NCBI GenBank assembly: GCA_958430865.1
Contig: CAUDNR010000402.1
Span: 38,285 to 64,162 of the forward strand
Length of the DNA: 25,878 nucleotides
Direction: 5' to 3'
From: Entrophospora sp. SA101
Lineage: Eukaryota > Glomeromycota > Glomeromycetes > Entrophosporales > Entrophosporaceae
The position numbers and the translations under genes were made by a program. How positions within the stretch are numbered: position 1 is the first letter of the stretch; the number at the start of each line of letters is the position of its first letter. The notes beneath the pieces are model-generated. The model had not been told where the DNA came from and searched no databases. It worked only from the letters and a program-made list of their open reading frames with translations. Shown here piece after piece: positions 8,292 to 18,078 of this stretch.

Positions 8292-9962
8292 TCATATTGC
8301 AATATACCCAAACTGATTGTTATTGAATTGAGATGCCAAATATTTACAACAAGATAGTAAGTATATCATTAAAGTAGATGCACCCCCACACCCAAGAATA
8401 ATGTGCTCATTCCATCGCATTTTGTGCCATTGTACTGCATCAAAAATCGCACCTACAGCCCAATGACCAATATATGGTGCTCTTGAAGGATGATCTGTTC
8501 TTGGTGATATTACTGCAACTGATATAATCCCGGGGTTTAGATTTGCTTGAAAGGGTGATATTCCAAAAGTAATAACAATTAACACAAACTCAGTGTTTGG
8601 ACAATATGGCTGAACATATTCAATCTTGTTTAATGACATTGACACGATCCTTAGTCCTATTGAATGCCACCTGTAATGTTCAATAATTTAGTAATAACAA
8701 GATTGTTAAGAAACGATTACACATTTCTATAAGAAAATTATTACCTCAACCCATAATAAAGGAGGTGGAGATACATTAATGACAGGTGCCGACGAGTTGA
8801 CCATTGATTCCATCCCCCCACATCTGGTCGAAATTCATTACCATTAACTACAGATAACCCATTAGTTACAACCAACCAAGCTGGAAGTTGTTGATTGAGT
8901 GAATTCATTAATGCCTTATGTATTCATTCCTTCATTAAACCATCAAACTGAGTAATAACAAAAATTAGAAAATGAACATAAAATAATCATAAACAATAAT
9001 AACACTTACTTTGATGAACAGTCTATCATTGATCCTTTCAGCTTGGAAAATATTATGAATAGTTTCAAGAATTTTCTCATGTTTTTTGTCATTAATGGGT
9101 GGCAAATCTATTTCAATGACATCTATATCATCATATTTAGGTATTTCTTCCAACGCTACTTTAATCTCTTTTTCAATTTGAGCAATAACCTAAGGGTAAC
9201 TAATTGTTAGATTTATTTCAAACAGTATGTTCCAAAGAAATACTTTAAATACTTTGGATTCTGTGTTCTTAGCGTAGGGTTGTTAAATGGAGAATAATGC
9301 TCTGGCATCAACCTGGGTTATGTATCACTCCATCATGGAGTGGGTTAAGATTTCTAATTTTTTGTACTAACCCGGAGCAAAATATTTTATTATAATCCAG
9401 GTTGCTCCAAATTATTTTAGTAATTTGATTATTAATCAATTAAATATTTCTAATATCTAATCTAATTAATTATTTACACAGAGTGTTTATGATTATTTAC
9501 GTGATAAAAAATTATATAAAGACTTATTTTTCGTAGGGGTGGTGGTCAAGTGGTGGTCAGGGGAAGGGCGGCAAAACTAAGTTTTTTTTTGAAAATTTAA
9601 TTCAAGTAAAATTTTATTCTTATTAAAACTTTTACAATTATTATTCAATTTTTAAACATTTAATAAAAAGGAAATTAAATTTGGAACCAAAATATATAAT
9701 TATATTTGATATGCAAGTTTTAAAATTATTATAATTTAAAAATCGGTATAATTATTTTAAAATGAGAATTATAATTATAATTATTACTCCATGGAGCAAC
9801 CCATGGAGTATTAACCCAGTACATTTAACCCAGGTTGGGTTGGGTTAACACTTGCTCCACAATAATATGAACCCAACCCAACCCATTATGTTCCATTAAC
9901 AACCCTATCTTCGCGAGACTTTGAATCAAATTCTTTATTTTTGGAATGGTGTCATCTTGTAT
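8292..9962 (-). pseudogene. Uma2-like (PD-(D/E)XK nuclease fold) pseudogene interrupted by a transposon
   Basis: Visible exons in gene order: 9962-9916 joined to 9274-9253 (split by an element), 9189-9010, 8947-8745 and 8670-8292. Introns of 63, 62 and 74 bases have GT-AG ends. The reconstructed order of motifs is VIAQIEKEIKVALEE, FDGLMKE, LPAWLVVTNG, FRPDVGGW, APVINVSPPPLLWVE, VAFNRTKDRVNVI, KIEYVQPYCPNTEFVLIV and SRAPYIGHWAVG. PDV, (W)VEV and a following lysine in the KIEYVQ helix are what is expected of the Uma2/DUF820 restriction-endonuclease-like fold, a family multiplied in these fungi. Lesions: TGA at 8924-8926 after FDGLMKE; a frame change between PDVGGW and APVINV (exon 203 nt, not 204); another after VNVI (near 8632); and the transposon at 9275-9907. 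The start codon was not found. Function of intact relatives is not established; the fold is inferred by pattern, not by search. Confidence 0.65.
9275..9907. mobile_element. 633-bp non-autonomous hAT-type element (MITE)
   Basis: Ends are inverted repeats: left TAGGGTTGTTAAATGGAGAA, right (reverse complement) TAGGGTTGTTAATGGAACAT, with similarity to about 25 bases. Flanks are TCTTAGCG (9267-9274) and TCTTCGCG (9908-9915), an 8-bp target duplication with one change. An 8-bp duplication and TAGGG ends fit the hAT superfamily. The interior has no long frame; it contains ACTCCAT-ATGGAGT palindromes and AACCCAACCCA repeats in the subterminal parts. It sits in an exon of the Uma2-like pseudogene: removing it and one duplication rejoins LIQSLAKNTESK in frame. 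Confidence 0.82.
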
Positions 9963-10840
9963 AAATTTAATTGCATGTTAATGGAATGCATAGCTAAAGC
10001 TGTTTAATCAATAACAAAAGAACAAAAATAGTACCACTCCACTACTTAAATGATTGCCAACTCTAATTCATTCGCATTTCCTGAAAATGTGGTTGTCATG
10101 AATAGATAGTGGAAAAAATATTATTTTTCAGTTTAAAGACTTTACACAAATTATCACGTGCATTATGCATGGTTTATTTTTATTATACTATGAAATCTTG
10201 ATAAAAATCAATTGCAGTTCAATCAATCTGATAAAAAATGTAATAGGTAATAAATTCGAAGGTCATAGAAATCTCGCTATCATCATCATTACTGCAGAAG
10301 AACGTGACTACTATTTTTGTTATTGTAGTCTACATTATTTTTATTCATGGTGTTACAATTAACTCCTTCAACCACAGAAGAAATATCAAAAGGTGTAGTG
10401 AGATCAATAGAATATATGGTAGAGGTAGAGACATTTGTATGACTTCTTGGAATACTGTTTATAATAAGACAAATTGTGTAGCTTCAGATATATTTTTTCT
10501 TTGACCAAGAAAGAGACCATATACAACCTTTGCAACATGAATCAGTTATTTTTTTAGTCTGTTATTACATGGATGCATCAACTTGATCTTTTTATTGATC
10601 TTATTTTTTATAATTGACATTGAATTGTGCAATGAATATTTTGATTTTTTAATAATATAATTTATTTTTAATGAGTAAAAGTAAAAACTACACAGTTTTT
10701 CCAGTCTCCTTTAGTTTTTTAAAGAAAATTTTACATTTTGGTGATATTGGCAGAAAATTAGACAAACTGATGACAATTCTATTTTATATCCTATTAGAAT
10801 AAACATTGGTTATCCTTAATAAAACTCATTTTTTTGTTAC
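9963..10840. other. No intact gene; weak coding-like fragments
   Basis: Two overlapping plus-strand frames of about 65 codons (10165-10504) carry no recognisable domain. Around 10355-10435 the frame QLTPSTTEEISKGVVRSIEYM looks protein-like but meets stops at both sides. These may be remnants of the same decayed gene as 10841-11520. Otherwise AT-rich spacer. Confidence 0.35.
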
Positions 10841-11520
10841 TATTATTGAAGGTCATAAAGAATGCTTGTACAAACCTGGGTATATTTGTGAAGCAAATAG
10901 TTTAACATGCAATATTTTTGATAATTCTTTAGCTACTGTAAATACACTTTATCAGCAGCTGTTTGCTTCTAGAGCAAAATATTTGGGATATCTTGTTACA
11001 GGGCATGATAAACCAGAAATTAATAATCAATTGTTAACAGATATAACATTTCATCCATTTGGGATCGGTCGCGTTTACTTCATTGAAAATTATTTTGTCG
11101 ACAATCATTTCGTCAAATGTTCATTTTGTTGAAAATTATTCATCCTCGAGCCAGAGACCAAAAGAGTTAGATGTGAGGAGTGTGGGAAGTTAGTTAAGAA
11201 ATTAGATGAGGAAAGTGAAATGTGTGAAAGTGTGAGGAGAAATTTGTTTAATGAAGTTTTTTTTTTTGTGACGAAATAATTTTCAATGAAATGAACATTT
11301 GACGAAATGAACTTTCGATGAAACAAACTTTCGATGAAATGGGTGTCGACAAAATGACTATTGACGAAATGATTGTTGACGAAATGAATCAAACCCGAAT
11401 AAATTTTTCATTGAATGGTACAATGACAAAAAAACAACAATTGAAATTACTTCTGCTTTAAAAGAAAAATATCCACCACACCACGAATTTAAAGAAAGAG
11501 AAATGTGAGCATGGAGAATT
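10841..11520 (+). pseudogene. Decayed gene of unknown family, split by an inverted-repeat element
   Basis: From about 10847 the plus strand reads GHKECLYKPGYICEANS, then YQQLFASRAKYLGYLVTG and QLLTDITFHPF, ending near 11062. After the inserted element the same kind of sequence resumes at 11398 with FFIEWYNDKKTTIEITSAL and KEKYPPHHEFKEREM, stops at TGA 11506-11508, and continues in frame with AWRIILSHTG to another stop. A downstream segment of the type HEFKERE.AW is plausible for one protein. I do not recognise the family. The insertion plus in-frame stops make it a pseudogene. The 5' limit may be a splice acceptor near 10849 (TTGAAG). Confidence 0.5.
11066..11397. mobile_element. 332-bp inverted-repeat element (MITE) built of ATTTCGTC repeats
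   Basis: The left arm (11066-11140) reads CGGTCGCGTTTACTTCATTG then variants of TTTTGTCGACAATCATTTCG. The right arm (11269-11397), reverse-complemented, begins CGGGTTTGATTCATTTCGTC and contains the same words (CATTTCGTCAA, TTTTGTCGACA). The middle is purine-rich and unrelated. The minus-strand frame here encodes HFVNNHFVNSHFVDTHF purely because of the repeat. No clean target duplication was found, so the exact ends and superfamily are uncertain. Confidence 0.6.
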
Positions 11521-12053
11521 ATACTATCTCATACTGGGTGAAAAAACATAATACCTTACAGTAATGATATATCAACAGTAATTCACTCTTGTATAAACCA
11601 GCCTGTATATGTTCCTATACAAGTAATTAATTTATTATTCAGTGCTCTAAACTACAAAACTGACTATCTTCTCTCTTTTTGTTCCCATAACATGAGTTTA
11701 GAACCATTAACAACTAAGAACAATCAATTAACATTCAACTTGATCAACATATTATTCAAATTGAACTTATAATGGGATGCTTGTAGGATTCCAATCCAAT
11801 AATAGCTAATTTTATGATGTTTGTGATTCTGATTTAAAGTTGATATGATTGTGAATTTAATATATTTAATATTTTTCCATGGATAAATTTATTGTAAATG
11901 AATTAGTAAATAGAAATAAATAAATAAATAATTTTTTAAATTATATTTTTTCTTGTTTTAATATTGTTTTTGTAGTATTTCTTTTTGGATTAGTTCTTCT
12001 TTGAGGATTAAAGAATGATCTTTAGTTCTTGTTGGAACTGAACTTTTTGTTTT
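11521..12053. other. No gene recognised
   Basis: AT-rich sequence with scattered stops on both strands; nothing supported. Confidence 0.5.
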
Positions 12054-12091
<38 letters not shown>

Positions 12092-12092
12092 T
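12054..12092. repeat. (TCA)n trinucleotide microsatellite
   Basis: About 12-13 uninterrupted TCA units, followed by TTAATCATG. Not within a recognisable gene. Confidence 0.9.
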
Positions 12093-13151
12093 AATCATGC
12101 ACCCTTCCTTTAATTTCATATAAGCCTTATCAAGTATATTTTGTCTTCCTATATTTTATCAGCATTATTTGAGTGATAACTTTAAAACCATCCAAAAAAA
12201 TGATATATATTTTTTTTATCTGGAATTATTGGTGGATTGGAATTGGGACTTAATTAAGTCATTACCAAATAATTCCAAATATTTTGGAAGTTGTTGATGA
12301 ATGCCAACAACATTACTTGTAATAATTTTCTGTTTTAATTTATCCATCTGTAAGCCACCTTAACATAGTTATGTAGAATTTGGTAATTTGACTTGTATGT
12401 AAAATTGTCTGCAAACTATCTCTTCATGTGATAGAAGCACGCGTGTGCACCATCATTGAAAACAATTACATATTGTTTTCTATGTCCAAAATAGTGTCTC
12501 AGAATCCATACTTTAGACAGTTCCATGCTGGATGAAAGAAGTAATTCTTAAAGGAAAACTTCTGATGCTAGTGATATCGCATTTATATTGTCACTGTATT
12601 GTTGATGGAAGTGGTGGCAATGGTAGTAATAATGTTATTGTCATTATTAATGTTACTGGTAGTATTTGTAGTTGGTGATGTTGGTCACATTGGTAATATC
12701 ATTATTATCATTATCGTTTAGCACATTTAAAAGTTCCTCAACAGAAGATATTAAGAAACTATATGATCATAAAGTAACCATCTCAATTTTAATTCTGGAT
12801 TGAGAAAAAATAGAATAGTATTTCTCATTGTAAGTTGAGAATGTAATATTGAAGGATACATGTTTTTGGCAGGATACTAGGAGGCTTTTTTTCAGACTTT
12901 TGAATGTTTACTTTAATCTGTGTATCAACGAGGCATTTAACTGTCTTTATAACAGCATTCAGACCTTCTAATCTTTGATGATGTTTTTTTCACCAGCTGT
13001 CATTATTCTGCATTTCCATGACCAGCCCATTTTTCTTTGGAGTTGTGAATATATTTATTTAGGTAATTTTTGAATAATTCGATTCTGTATTCTATCAAAT
13101 ACAATTGGTGAACTGAAAAGAATAGTTATTTGGATAAAATTATAATGCAAA
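12093..13151. other. No gene recognised; degenerate GTT/GGT-rich patch
   Basis: About 12595-12720 is a purine/pyrimidine-biased patch with imperfect GTTGGTGATG and TGGTAGTAAT words, resembling decayed trinucleotide repeats. The rest is featureless AT-rich DNA. Confidence 0.45.
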
Positions 13152-13424
13152 TTATTGTAAATATGGAAACTCCACAAATGATATTTTTGTCTGGAAAACT
13201 ACTCTCAATTGATGATTCCAAAAAAATGTCATGCATAATCCACTCATAATCAAGCCTGGTTGCTCTAAAAAAACATTCTTTATACAATTGAAAAACCAAT
13301 TGAATGATTCAACATTTTCATGATTCAACAATGCTTGATATAAAATTATGGATCTTCTTCCATTCATCAAAACTACCCAACTAACTATTCTAAATGATTT
13401 AAAATCATTTCCCCATAAAAACAT
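13152..13424 (-). pseudogene. MULE-like transposase remnant
   Basis: The 90-codon frame contains LMNGRRSIILYQALLNHENV followed by ESFNWFFNCIKNVF and QPGLIMS. This order matches the central MULE/FAR1-type transposase domain, in which a hydrophobic strand is followed by an ALL..E..ESF.W helix and then a strand ending in the second catalytic aspartate (usually IITD or IMSD). Here the aspartate position reads SG, and the frame continues into unrelated residues, so the catalytic centre is damaged. Only about one third of a normal transposase is present. Family assignment by pattern only. Confidence 0.45.
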
Positions 13425-13529
13425 CTAAAGCCTCATTTCTATTAATATTAAAAATTAATATATTCAAATTTCTTTGCTGTCAAAATGGTGGTCACAAAAA
13501 AAATGCATAACAATTACACAACATAATAA

Positions 13530-13830
13530 TAATTTTTAACCATTTCTTGAGGAATTTTTCAACTGTAAATTGCTTCAACATTATTCTTCATGATATGTCA
13601 TCTGTTCTCTATCGGATGGAGATCAGGATTGTTGGATGACCAATCAATTAATCACGTTAGTCCCATTTTCAGCAATGAATTTTTTTCGCAACACGTGATG
13701 TGTGTTGTCCTGTTGCAAACGTCAGCTTCTAGCATGAAACCTTTGTGCAGCAGGCAAAAGGTGGTTCTGCTTATGTTTGTAATTTTTCTTTCTGTGTATA
13801 TAAGCAAAAAATTCAAGCGTGAATTCATGA
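13530..13830 (-). pseudogene. Tc1/mariner-like transposase remnant
   Basis: Minus-strand pieces in three frames line up with the C-terminal half of a Tc1-type transposase: LLPAAQRFHAR (from 13760), LQQDNTHHVLRKKFIAENGT (second catalytic aspartate in QQDN), then after a one-base frame change DWSSNNPDLHPIEN (third catalytic residue in PDLHPIE), and IMKNNVEAIYS..IPQEMVKNY. About 33-34 residues separate the D of QQDN and the E of HPIE, which fits the DD34E spacing. Stops and frameshifts make it non-functional. No terminal inverted repeats could be assigned. Confidence 0.72.
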
Positions 13831-13870
13831 AATCAGAATGATGTATTATATAAAAACCAATCTTTCCCAT

Positions 13871-14897
13871 ATAATTTTTATTATTGTTATAATTTATTCT
13901 ATGAAGTAGAAATCAATAATTTAACACAATAAATAAATAAATTTTTTTCTACTTACTTATCAAAGGGTCTGGTTGATCTTTTTGGAACGGTAGTAACTAT
14001 ATAGTAATGATGATGGATGACAATTCATTTTCTTACGGGTTGAAGGATTGATTGGTCATTAAAAACAAAATAGTCAATCATATCCATTTAAAGAGAATAT
14101 AACTTTACTTATTGCTCACCTCATGTTCTGTCAATCAATAATGATGGTGACAATGAATCATCCATAACAATATTCTTCTTTGTCGTTTTAATTGTGCTTC
14201 GGATGAAAAAACGATACTGGTGGTAGTAATGGTGGCGTAAAAAGGCAAAACAGTGATAATAATTAACTGGAATGATGATTTCATTCTTTTAATAGAATGA
14301 AGGGTTTCTGATCAATAATCACCACCACCATTTTTTTAATAATAACCAGAAAAGCCTTCAAATTTTTGTAAAATAAATAATAATTTTTTTAAAATTTTTA
14401 ATGTACACAGTTTCACAGTTTAAACCTTTAAACTGGGTTGGTTCTAATCCCTCCTTACATAGAAATAATAAATCGATTTGAACTATTTAGCACCAGTTTT
14501 AACTCTGCCGACTAAAATTTTCAGTGAATGAAATTAATTGAATTTGTTGATCAATTTCTCAAAGAACTTTGCTATATATTAATATATATGTAAAACAAAT
14601 TTTACATTTGGATTTATCATTTTGAACCATCATTAGATCTGGAGTTGTTGAGTTTGAATGGTATCTAATTCAAATTATGTTGGATAATTTCATCAATATC
14701 GAATAATTCCAGGAATTATTACAAGGTAAGCGAACATGTATACACATGTGGTATTTCTTTTTCTTGAAAAAACATTTCATATCTTTAATTAATTAATATT
14801 AATAATAATAACATCATTTTTTTTTTTTACTATTTCAACAGCTAATAAATAAAAGTATTTGGCTGAATTTTTTTATTTGATGAATCATCATCATAAT
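13871..14897. other. Intergenic, downstream of RPS3
   Basis: No gene seen. AT-rich with small GATGATGG/ACCACCACC-type repeats near 14000-14340. The last part is the RPS3 3' flank. Confidence 0.5.
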
Positions 14898-16286
14898 TTA
14901 TTGCTTATCCCATTCATAACTTCCACCTCCACCACCACCACCTCCACCTCCGCCACCACCACCTCCATACTCTGCAGGAGCAATAGGTGGTGATTGTGAA
15001 ACAGCTACAACATCAGGAGGTGGTATTGCTGATTTTTGGAAATCCTCAGAAGTAGGCTGTGTGATGATTGGTTCATCTTTGGGTTCCTGTTTGTAGCATT
15101 CAATTTAAGAAATAAAGGAATAAATTATTTGTGGCAATTTAGATAAAAAATTAACAATAATAATAATATTATTATTTACCGAAACGGTAACAATATCAGG
15201 TAAATCAGTTTTTGGACCATTTTTTCCGGTCGGATCACTAGCCTAAAATTTTAATAACAATAATAACAACATAATTAACATTATTGATATTTATATGGTA
15301 TTATTTATCATATAACTAAAATATATAAAATAACAAATCAAAAACCACACAAACACATACTTTCATAATTTTTACTTTAATGCCTAAAACACCTTGCCTT
15401 AACATAACATGACGAACTGCTGTATCAACATAATCACGTATTGGTTGACCAGAATGAATCATAAATCCATCAACGAATTTCATTGATTTGGCACGAGCAG
15501 CTCTTAATTTTCCTGATACAACTACTTCACAACCTTTAGCACCAGATTCCATGATAAAGCGAAGTACACCATAACAAGCCCTAATTTATTATAATGAATA
15601 AAATAAATAAATGAACATACAATTACTATTATTATTATTTAATTGTTGTTAATATTCCTTTCAAAGTTTTTTTATACCTTCTAACAGCAAGTCCTGCCAA
15701 TAATTTATATCGAAGAGATTCACATTGTGCAATAGCACAAAGACCACGATTTTGCACCTTTTCTGCATACAATTCAACAGTGTTTTCGGGAAATTTAAAT
15801 CTTTTCTGAATCAAGGCTGTCAATTCACGAATTCTACGACCTTTCTCACCAAGTACATCTTGTGTATGAGTTGCACGAATAATTATTTCAGTTCTTGCGG
15901 GTGTTACTCTAACTTCAACACCAGAATATCCTTCTTCGGCTAATTCACGTGTAAAGAATTCATTAAGTTCTGCAAAAAAAACACCATCAGCTACGAACTG
16001 AATAAAAAATAACAATTTGATGAATAAATCAATTCTATAATTATTATTATTATATATTAGATTCATCCATATATAACATATATATATATATTAATTAATC
16101 TAATTAATCTATTGTTATAATTCTTAGTAAATCAGACATATCTAAATTCCGTGCATTATACCTTTATATTATAAAGGTATTCAAACAAGAGGTGCCAGAT
16201 AGGATAATCATCATTTATTATAATCAATTTATAATTTTTTAAAAACTAATACTTACTTTTCTCTTTTTTGATATTTGAGTGGCCAT
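14898..16286 (-). CDS. RPS3: Ribosomal protein uS3 (40S ribosomal protein S3)
   Basis: Five exons in gene order: 16286-16257, 15997-15678, 15580-15361, 15242-15180 and 15086-14898. All introns (259, 97, 118 and 93 nt) are GT-AG. The product is 273 residues: [10 protein letters not shown], then the N-terminal domain with the KH type-2 fold (GxxG motif GEKG at 60-63), [21 protein letters not shown], the C-terminal S3 domain ([20 protein letters not shown], then [19 protein letters not shown] and [20 protein letters not shown]), and the DPTGKNGPK...EPKDE tail. uS3 sits at the mRNA entry channel of the small subunit and in other eukaryotes also has DNA-repair roles. The tail is odd: after AEY come 15 glycines in a row (252-266) and the end SYEWDKQ. 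Other eukaryotic uS3 proteins are usually about 240-245 residues and lack this run. The first exon has only ten codons, a common layout for ribosomal protein genes. Confidence 0.97.
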
Positions 16287-16427
16287 GATTTTTTTTTAAA
16301 TTTTATAAATAAAAAAAAATTTTTGATCTTTTATTAGGTTGCACGATTGGACAGTTCGTCCGCTAAATTGAGATATCCAAAATATAATTAAATCACGTGA
16401 TATGCATTATACAGTTTACACTATAAT
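16287..16427 (-). promoter_or_regulatory. RPS3 upstream region with CACGTG box
   Basis: Directly before the ATG is a poly-A-rich leader (about 16288-16322). Further upstream lies the palindrome TCACGTGA (16393-16400), containing the E-box CACGTG bound by bHLH factors of the Cbf1 type in fungi. The location about 110 bases upstream of the start is suitable for a promoter element, but function is inferred only. Confidence 0.35.
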
Positions 16428-16571
16428 AATAACGAACCTCTTATCCCTATATGTAATTTTGCTGCTTTTAATAGTTATAGAGAGTGTTTGCTAAAACGAT
16501 TTTATAGAGAGAGAAATAAATTATAAAAAAATAATTGACCATTATAGAGATTTTACATAGCGTTCGTTATT
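16428..16571. repeat. 144-bp inverted-repeat segment (possible MITE)
   Basis: AATAACGAAC (16428-16437) is exactly mirrored by GTTCGTTATT (16562-16571). Inside, TATAGAGA recurs three times, and CTATATGTAATTTT near the left end roughly mirrors ATTTTACATAG near the right. The size and structure suggest a small MITE in the RPS3 promoter side. No target duplication defined. Confidence 0.4.
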
Positions 16572-16829
16572 TTGCAGTATCTTTTTTTAAAACTTTTATC
16601 TCTGAAATTTTAACATGGAATTTTCAATAATAGTTCTGACACAAAAATATACATAATAATCGTACAAAATTATACCAATTTGTAGTGAAAATCCTGGAGA
16701 TTATGTATATATAACTTCATACTTCCAGATTTCCTAGAACTTTATTGATTATTTTGAAAAAAAAAGTCAAATGCGTAAATTTCTTTAATAATTGCTCGTT
16801 TTTTGTTTTTATTCTTGATAATCTAATCC
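16572..16829. other. Spacer
   Basis: AT-rich, no gene seen. Confidence 0.5.
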
Positions 16830-17215
16830 TCAATTTTCTTTTGTGCTTTTTCTTGATAATTGTAAAACGAAGTATCCAAGAATTTCTTGTGATTGCAACT
16901 TTAACTGTCAAACATTTAAGATAATTGTTTTCCTTTCTGATTGTCTTCCTATCATCTTACATCTAAAATCATTAAAATTATCACCCAAATACCGCTACAG
17001 ATTACTGCAATTCTTCTTGCAATACCCCATGAATCTAAACTGCTGGATCCAAATAACCACGCAAGAATGGCTCCCATGATACCTATTGGTTGCAAAAAAA
17101 AAAAAAAAATAGGGTCAATTTCTAACTTGTTAAGCAATGCAAATTAAATATATTAATCAAAGGCACCACCAGCTGATGCAATGGTACTTGGAATATCAGT
17201 TGTGCTATATTACGG
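16830..17215 (-). pseudogene. 3' part of a membrane-protein gene (5'-truncated)
   Basis: Three exons can be chained in a consistent phase: about 17215-17170 (TTDIPSTIASAG), 17082-16961 (IMGAILAWLFGSS then SLDSWGIARRIAVICSGIW and VIILMILD) and 16904-16830 (LKLQSQEILGYFVLQLSRKS ending TKEN and TGA). The acceptor before 17082 has a T15 tract and CCAATAG; the donor at 16960 is GTAAGA; the acceptor at 16905 is TTTGACAG. The donor at 17169 (GTGGTG) is poor. The middle exon holds two hydrophobic segments, so an integral membrane protein is likely; a resemblance to Atg22/MFS-type transporters crossed my mind but is not demonstrable. No start or upstream exons are visible, so it is a fragment. Confidence 0.42.
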
Positions 17216-17932
17216 TTCATAAATAAGATAAATAAATTGTATTCATAGTGATGTTTCTAATAACACTCCCCGTTTAAAATGTTACCACGTTTCAAATTTT
17301 TCTTCCTGTACAAAATCCCCAGCAACAATGAGAAATAACCATTGGTATAGATGGTTGATTCTGATTATAGAGAAAATTATTGATTATACAATCGATTCTC
17401 CGAGTAGTTACATAGTTGGGCTCAAATCCGATAATGGCAGGAACATCCCGAGGTAGTATACTTTTATATATACTGGTTTTGGACTTGATTTAAAATGATG
17501 TTTGTTTCCAAAACCATAGAGCTTTGGAACTGTGTGAAAGTCAAAAGGTTTCGTCATAAGTCGAAAGTGGTCTTGACTTTTGACTTTTGATGACTTTTAA
17601 TTTTAGTTTTGACTTTTGTCTCTACAAAATAGTTTTGGTGACCAAATAACTTTACCCAATCCAGCATGACTATTTAAAAGATTAGCAATTTTATCCATTC
17701 TTCGGATAATTATATTTGAACTAGTGTGTAAAAAGAGTATAAATTGCCATTTTTTAAAAAAAAGAACTAGTATGTTGATTTATTAAAAAATGGAGTATAA
17801 TAATGATCAAAATCTTGCACGAGAAATTGTCAGAAACCATGTAAAAAAGAGCAACTATCTATATGAATATAGATAACCTTACTAAAAAAAGGTATGCCAG
17901 TTCGAATATAATTATACTATCTATATTGCAAT
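17216..17932. other. Non-coding, with GACTTTTGA repeat patch
   Basis: About 17535-17625 contains several close copies of GACTTTTGA and its variants (AAAGTCAAAAGG, GACTTTTGACTTTTGATGAC, TTTTGACTTTTG). No gene seen in the rest. Confidence 0.45.
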
Positions 17933-18078
17933 TTACTGACTAGGCGAAAAAACCCTTAAAGCTAAGCCAACTTTTCCTTTTTCGGCATCCGCTGCATTCA
18001 TGTTGTAATAAAATTTCAACTTGTTCAAGCCATCAGAGTTTTCAAACGTGTACTCTATAGTTTTGCCGAATTCTTCTC
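17933..18078 (-). other. Candidate terminal exon of an unrecognised gene
   Basis: Minus-strand sequence CTTTTTTTGAG|GAGAAGAATTC looks like a splice acceptor. From 18078 the next 146 bases (2 + 48 codons) are open to a TAA at 17933-17935 and read EEFGKTIEYTFENSDGLNKL, then KFYYNMNAADAEKGKVGLAL and RVFSPSQ. Composition is protein-like and differs from the AT-noise around it. There is no upstream exon that I can join with confidence, so this is either the last exon of a gene with poorly visible upstream parts or a pseudogene piece. Confidence 0.42.

Noticed and set aside
9840..9900. AACCCAACCCA repeats as interstitial telomere
   Set aside because: They lie within the subterminal part of the hAT-type element and do not match TTAGGG units.
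11105..11392. Minus-strand 95-codon frame with HFVNNHFVNSHFVDTHF
   Set aside because: Produced by the ATTTCGTC modules of the inserted element, not a protein gene.
13590..13870. Plus-strand 83-codon and minus-strand 72-codon frames
   Set aside because: Both overlap the frameshifted Tc1-like transposase remnant and read it in the wrong frame.
14401..14460. GGTTCTAATCC near 14439, resembling a tRNA B box
   Set aside because: No A box at proper spacing, no cloverleaf arms and no acceptor stem around it.
15725..15943. Plus-strand 72-codon frame opposite RPS3
   Set aside because: Lies fully antisense to RPS3 exon 2 and has no independent signals.
17395..17450. GGGCTCAAATCCGAT near 17418 as a possible tRNA or Pol III element
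   Set aside because: No upstream A box or foldable tRNA body; AT-rich surroundings.
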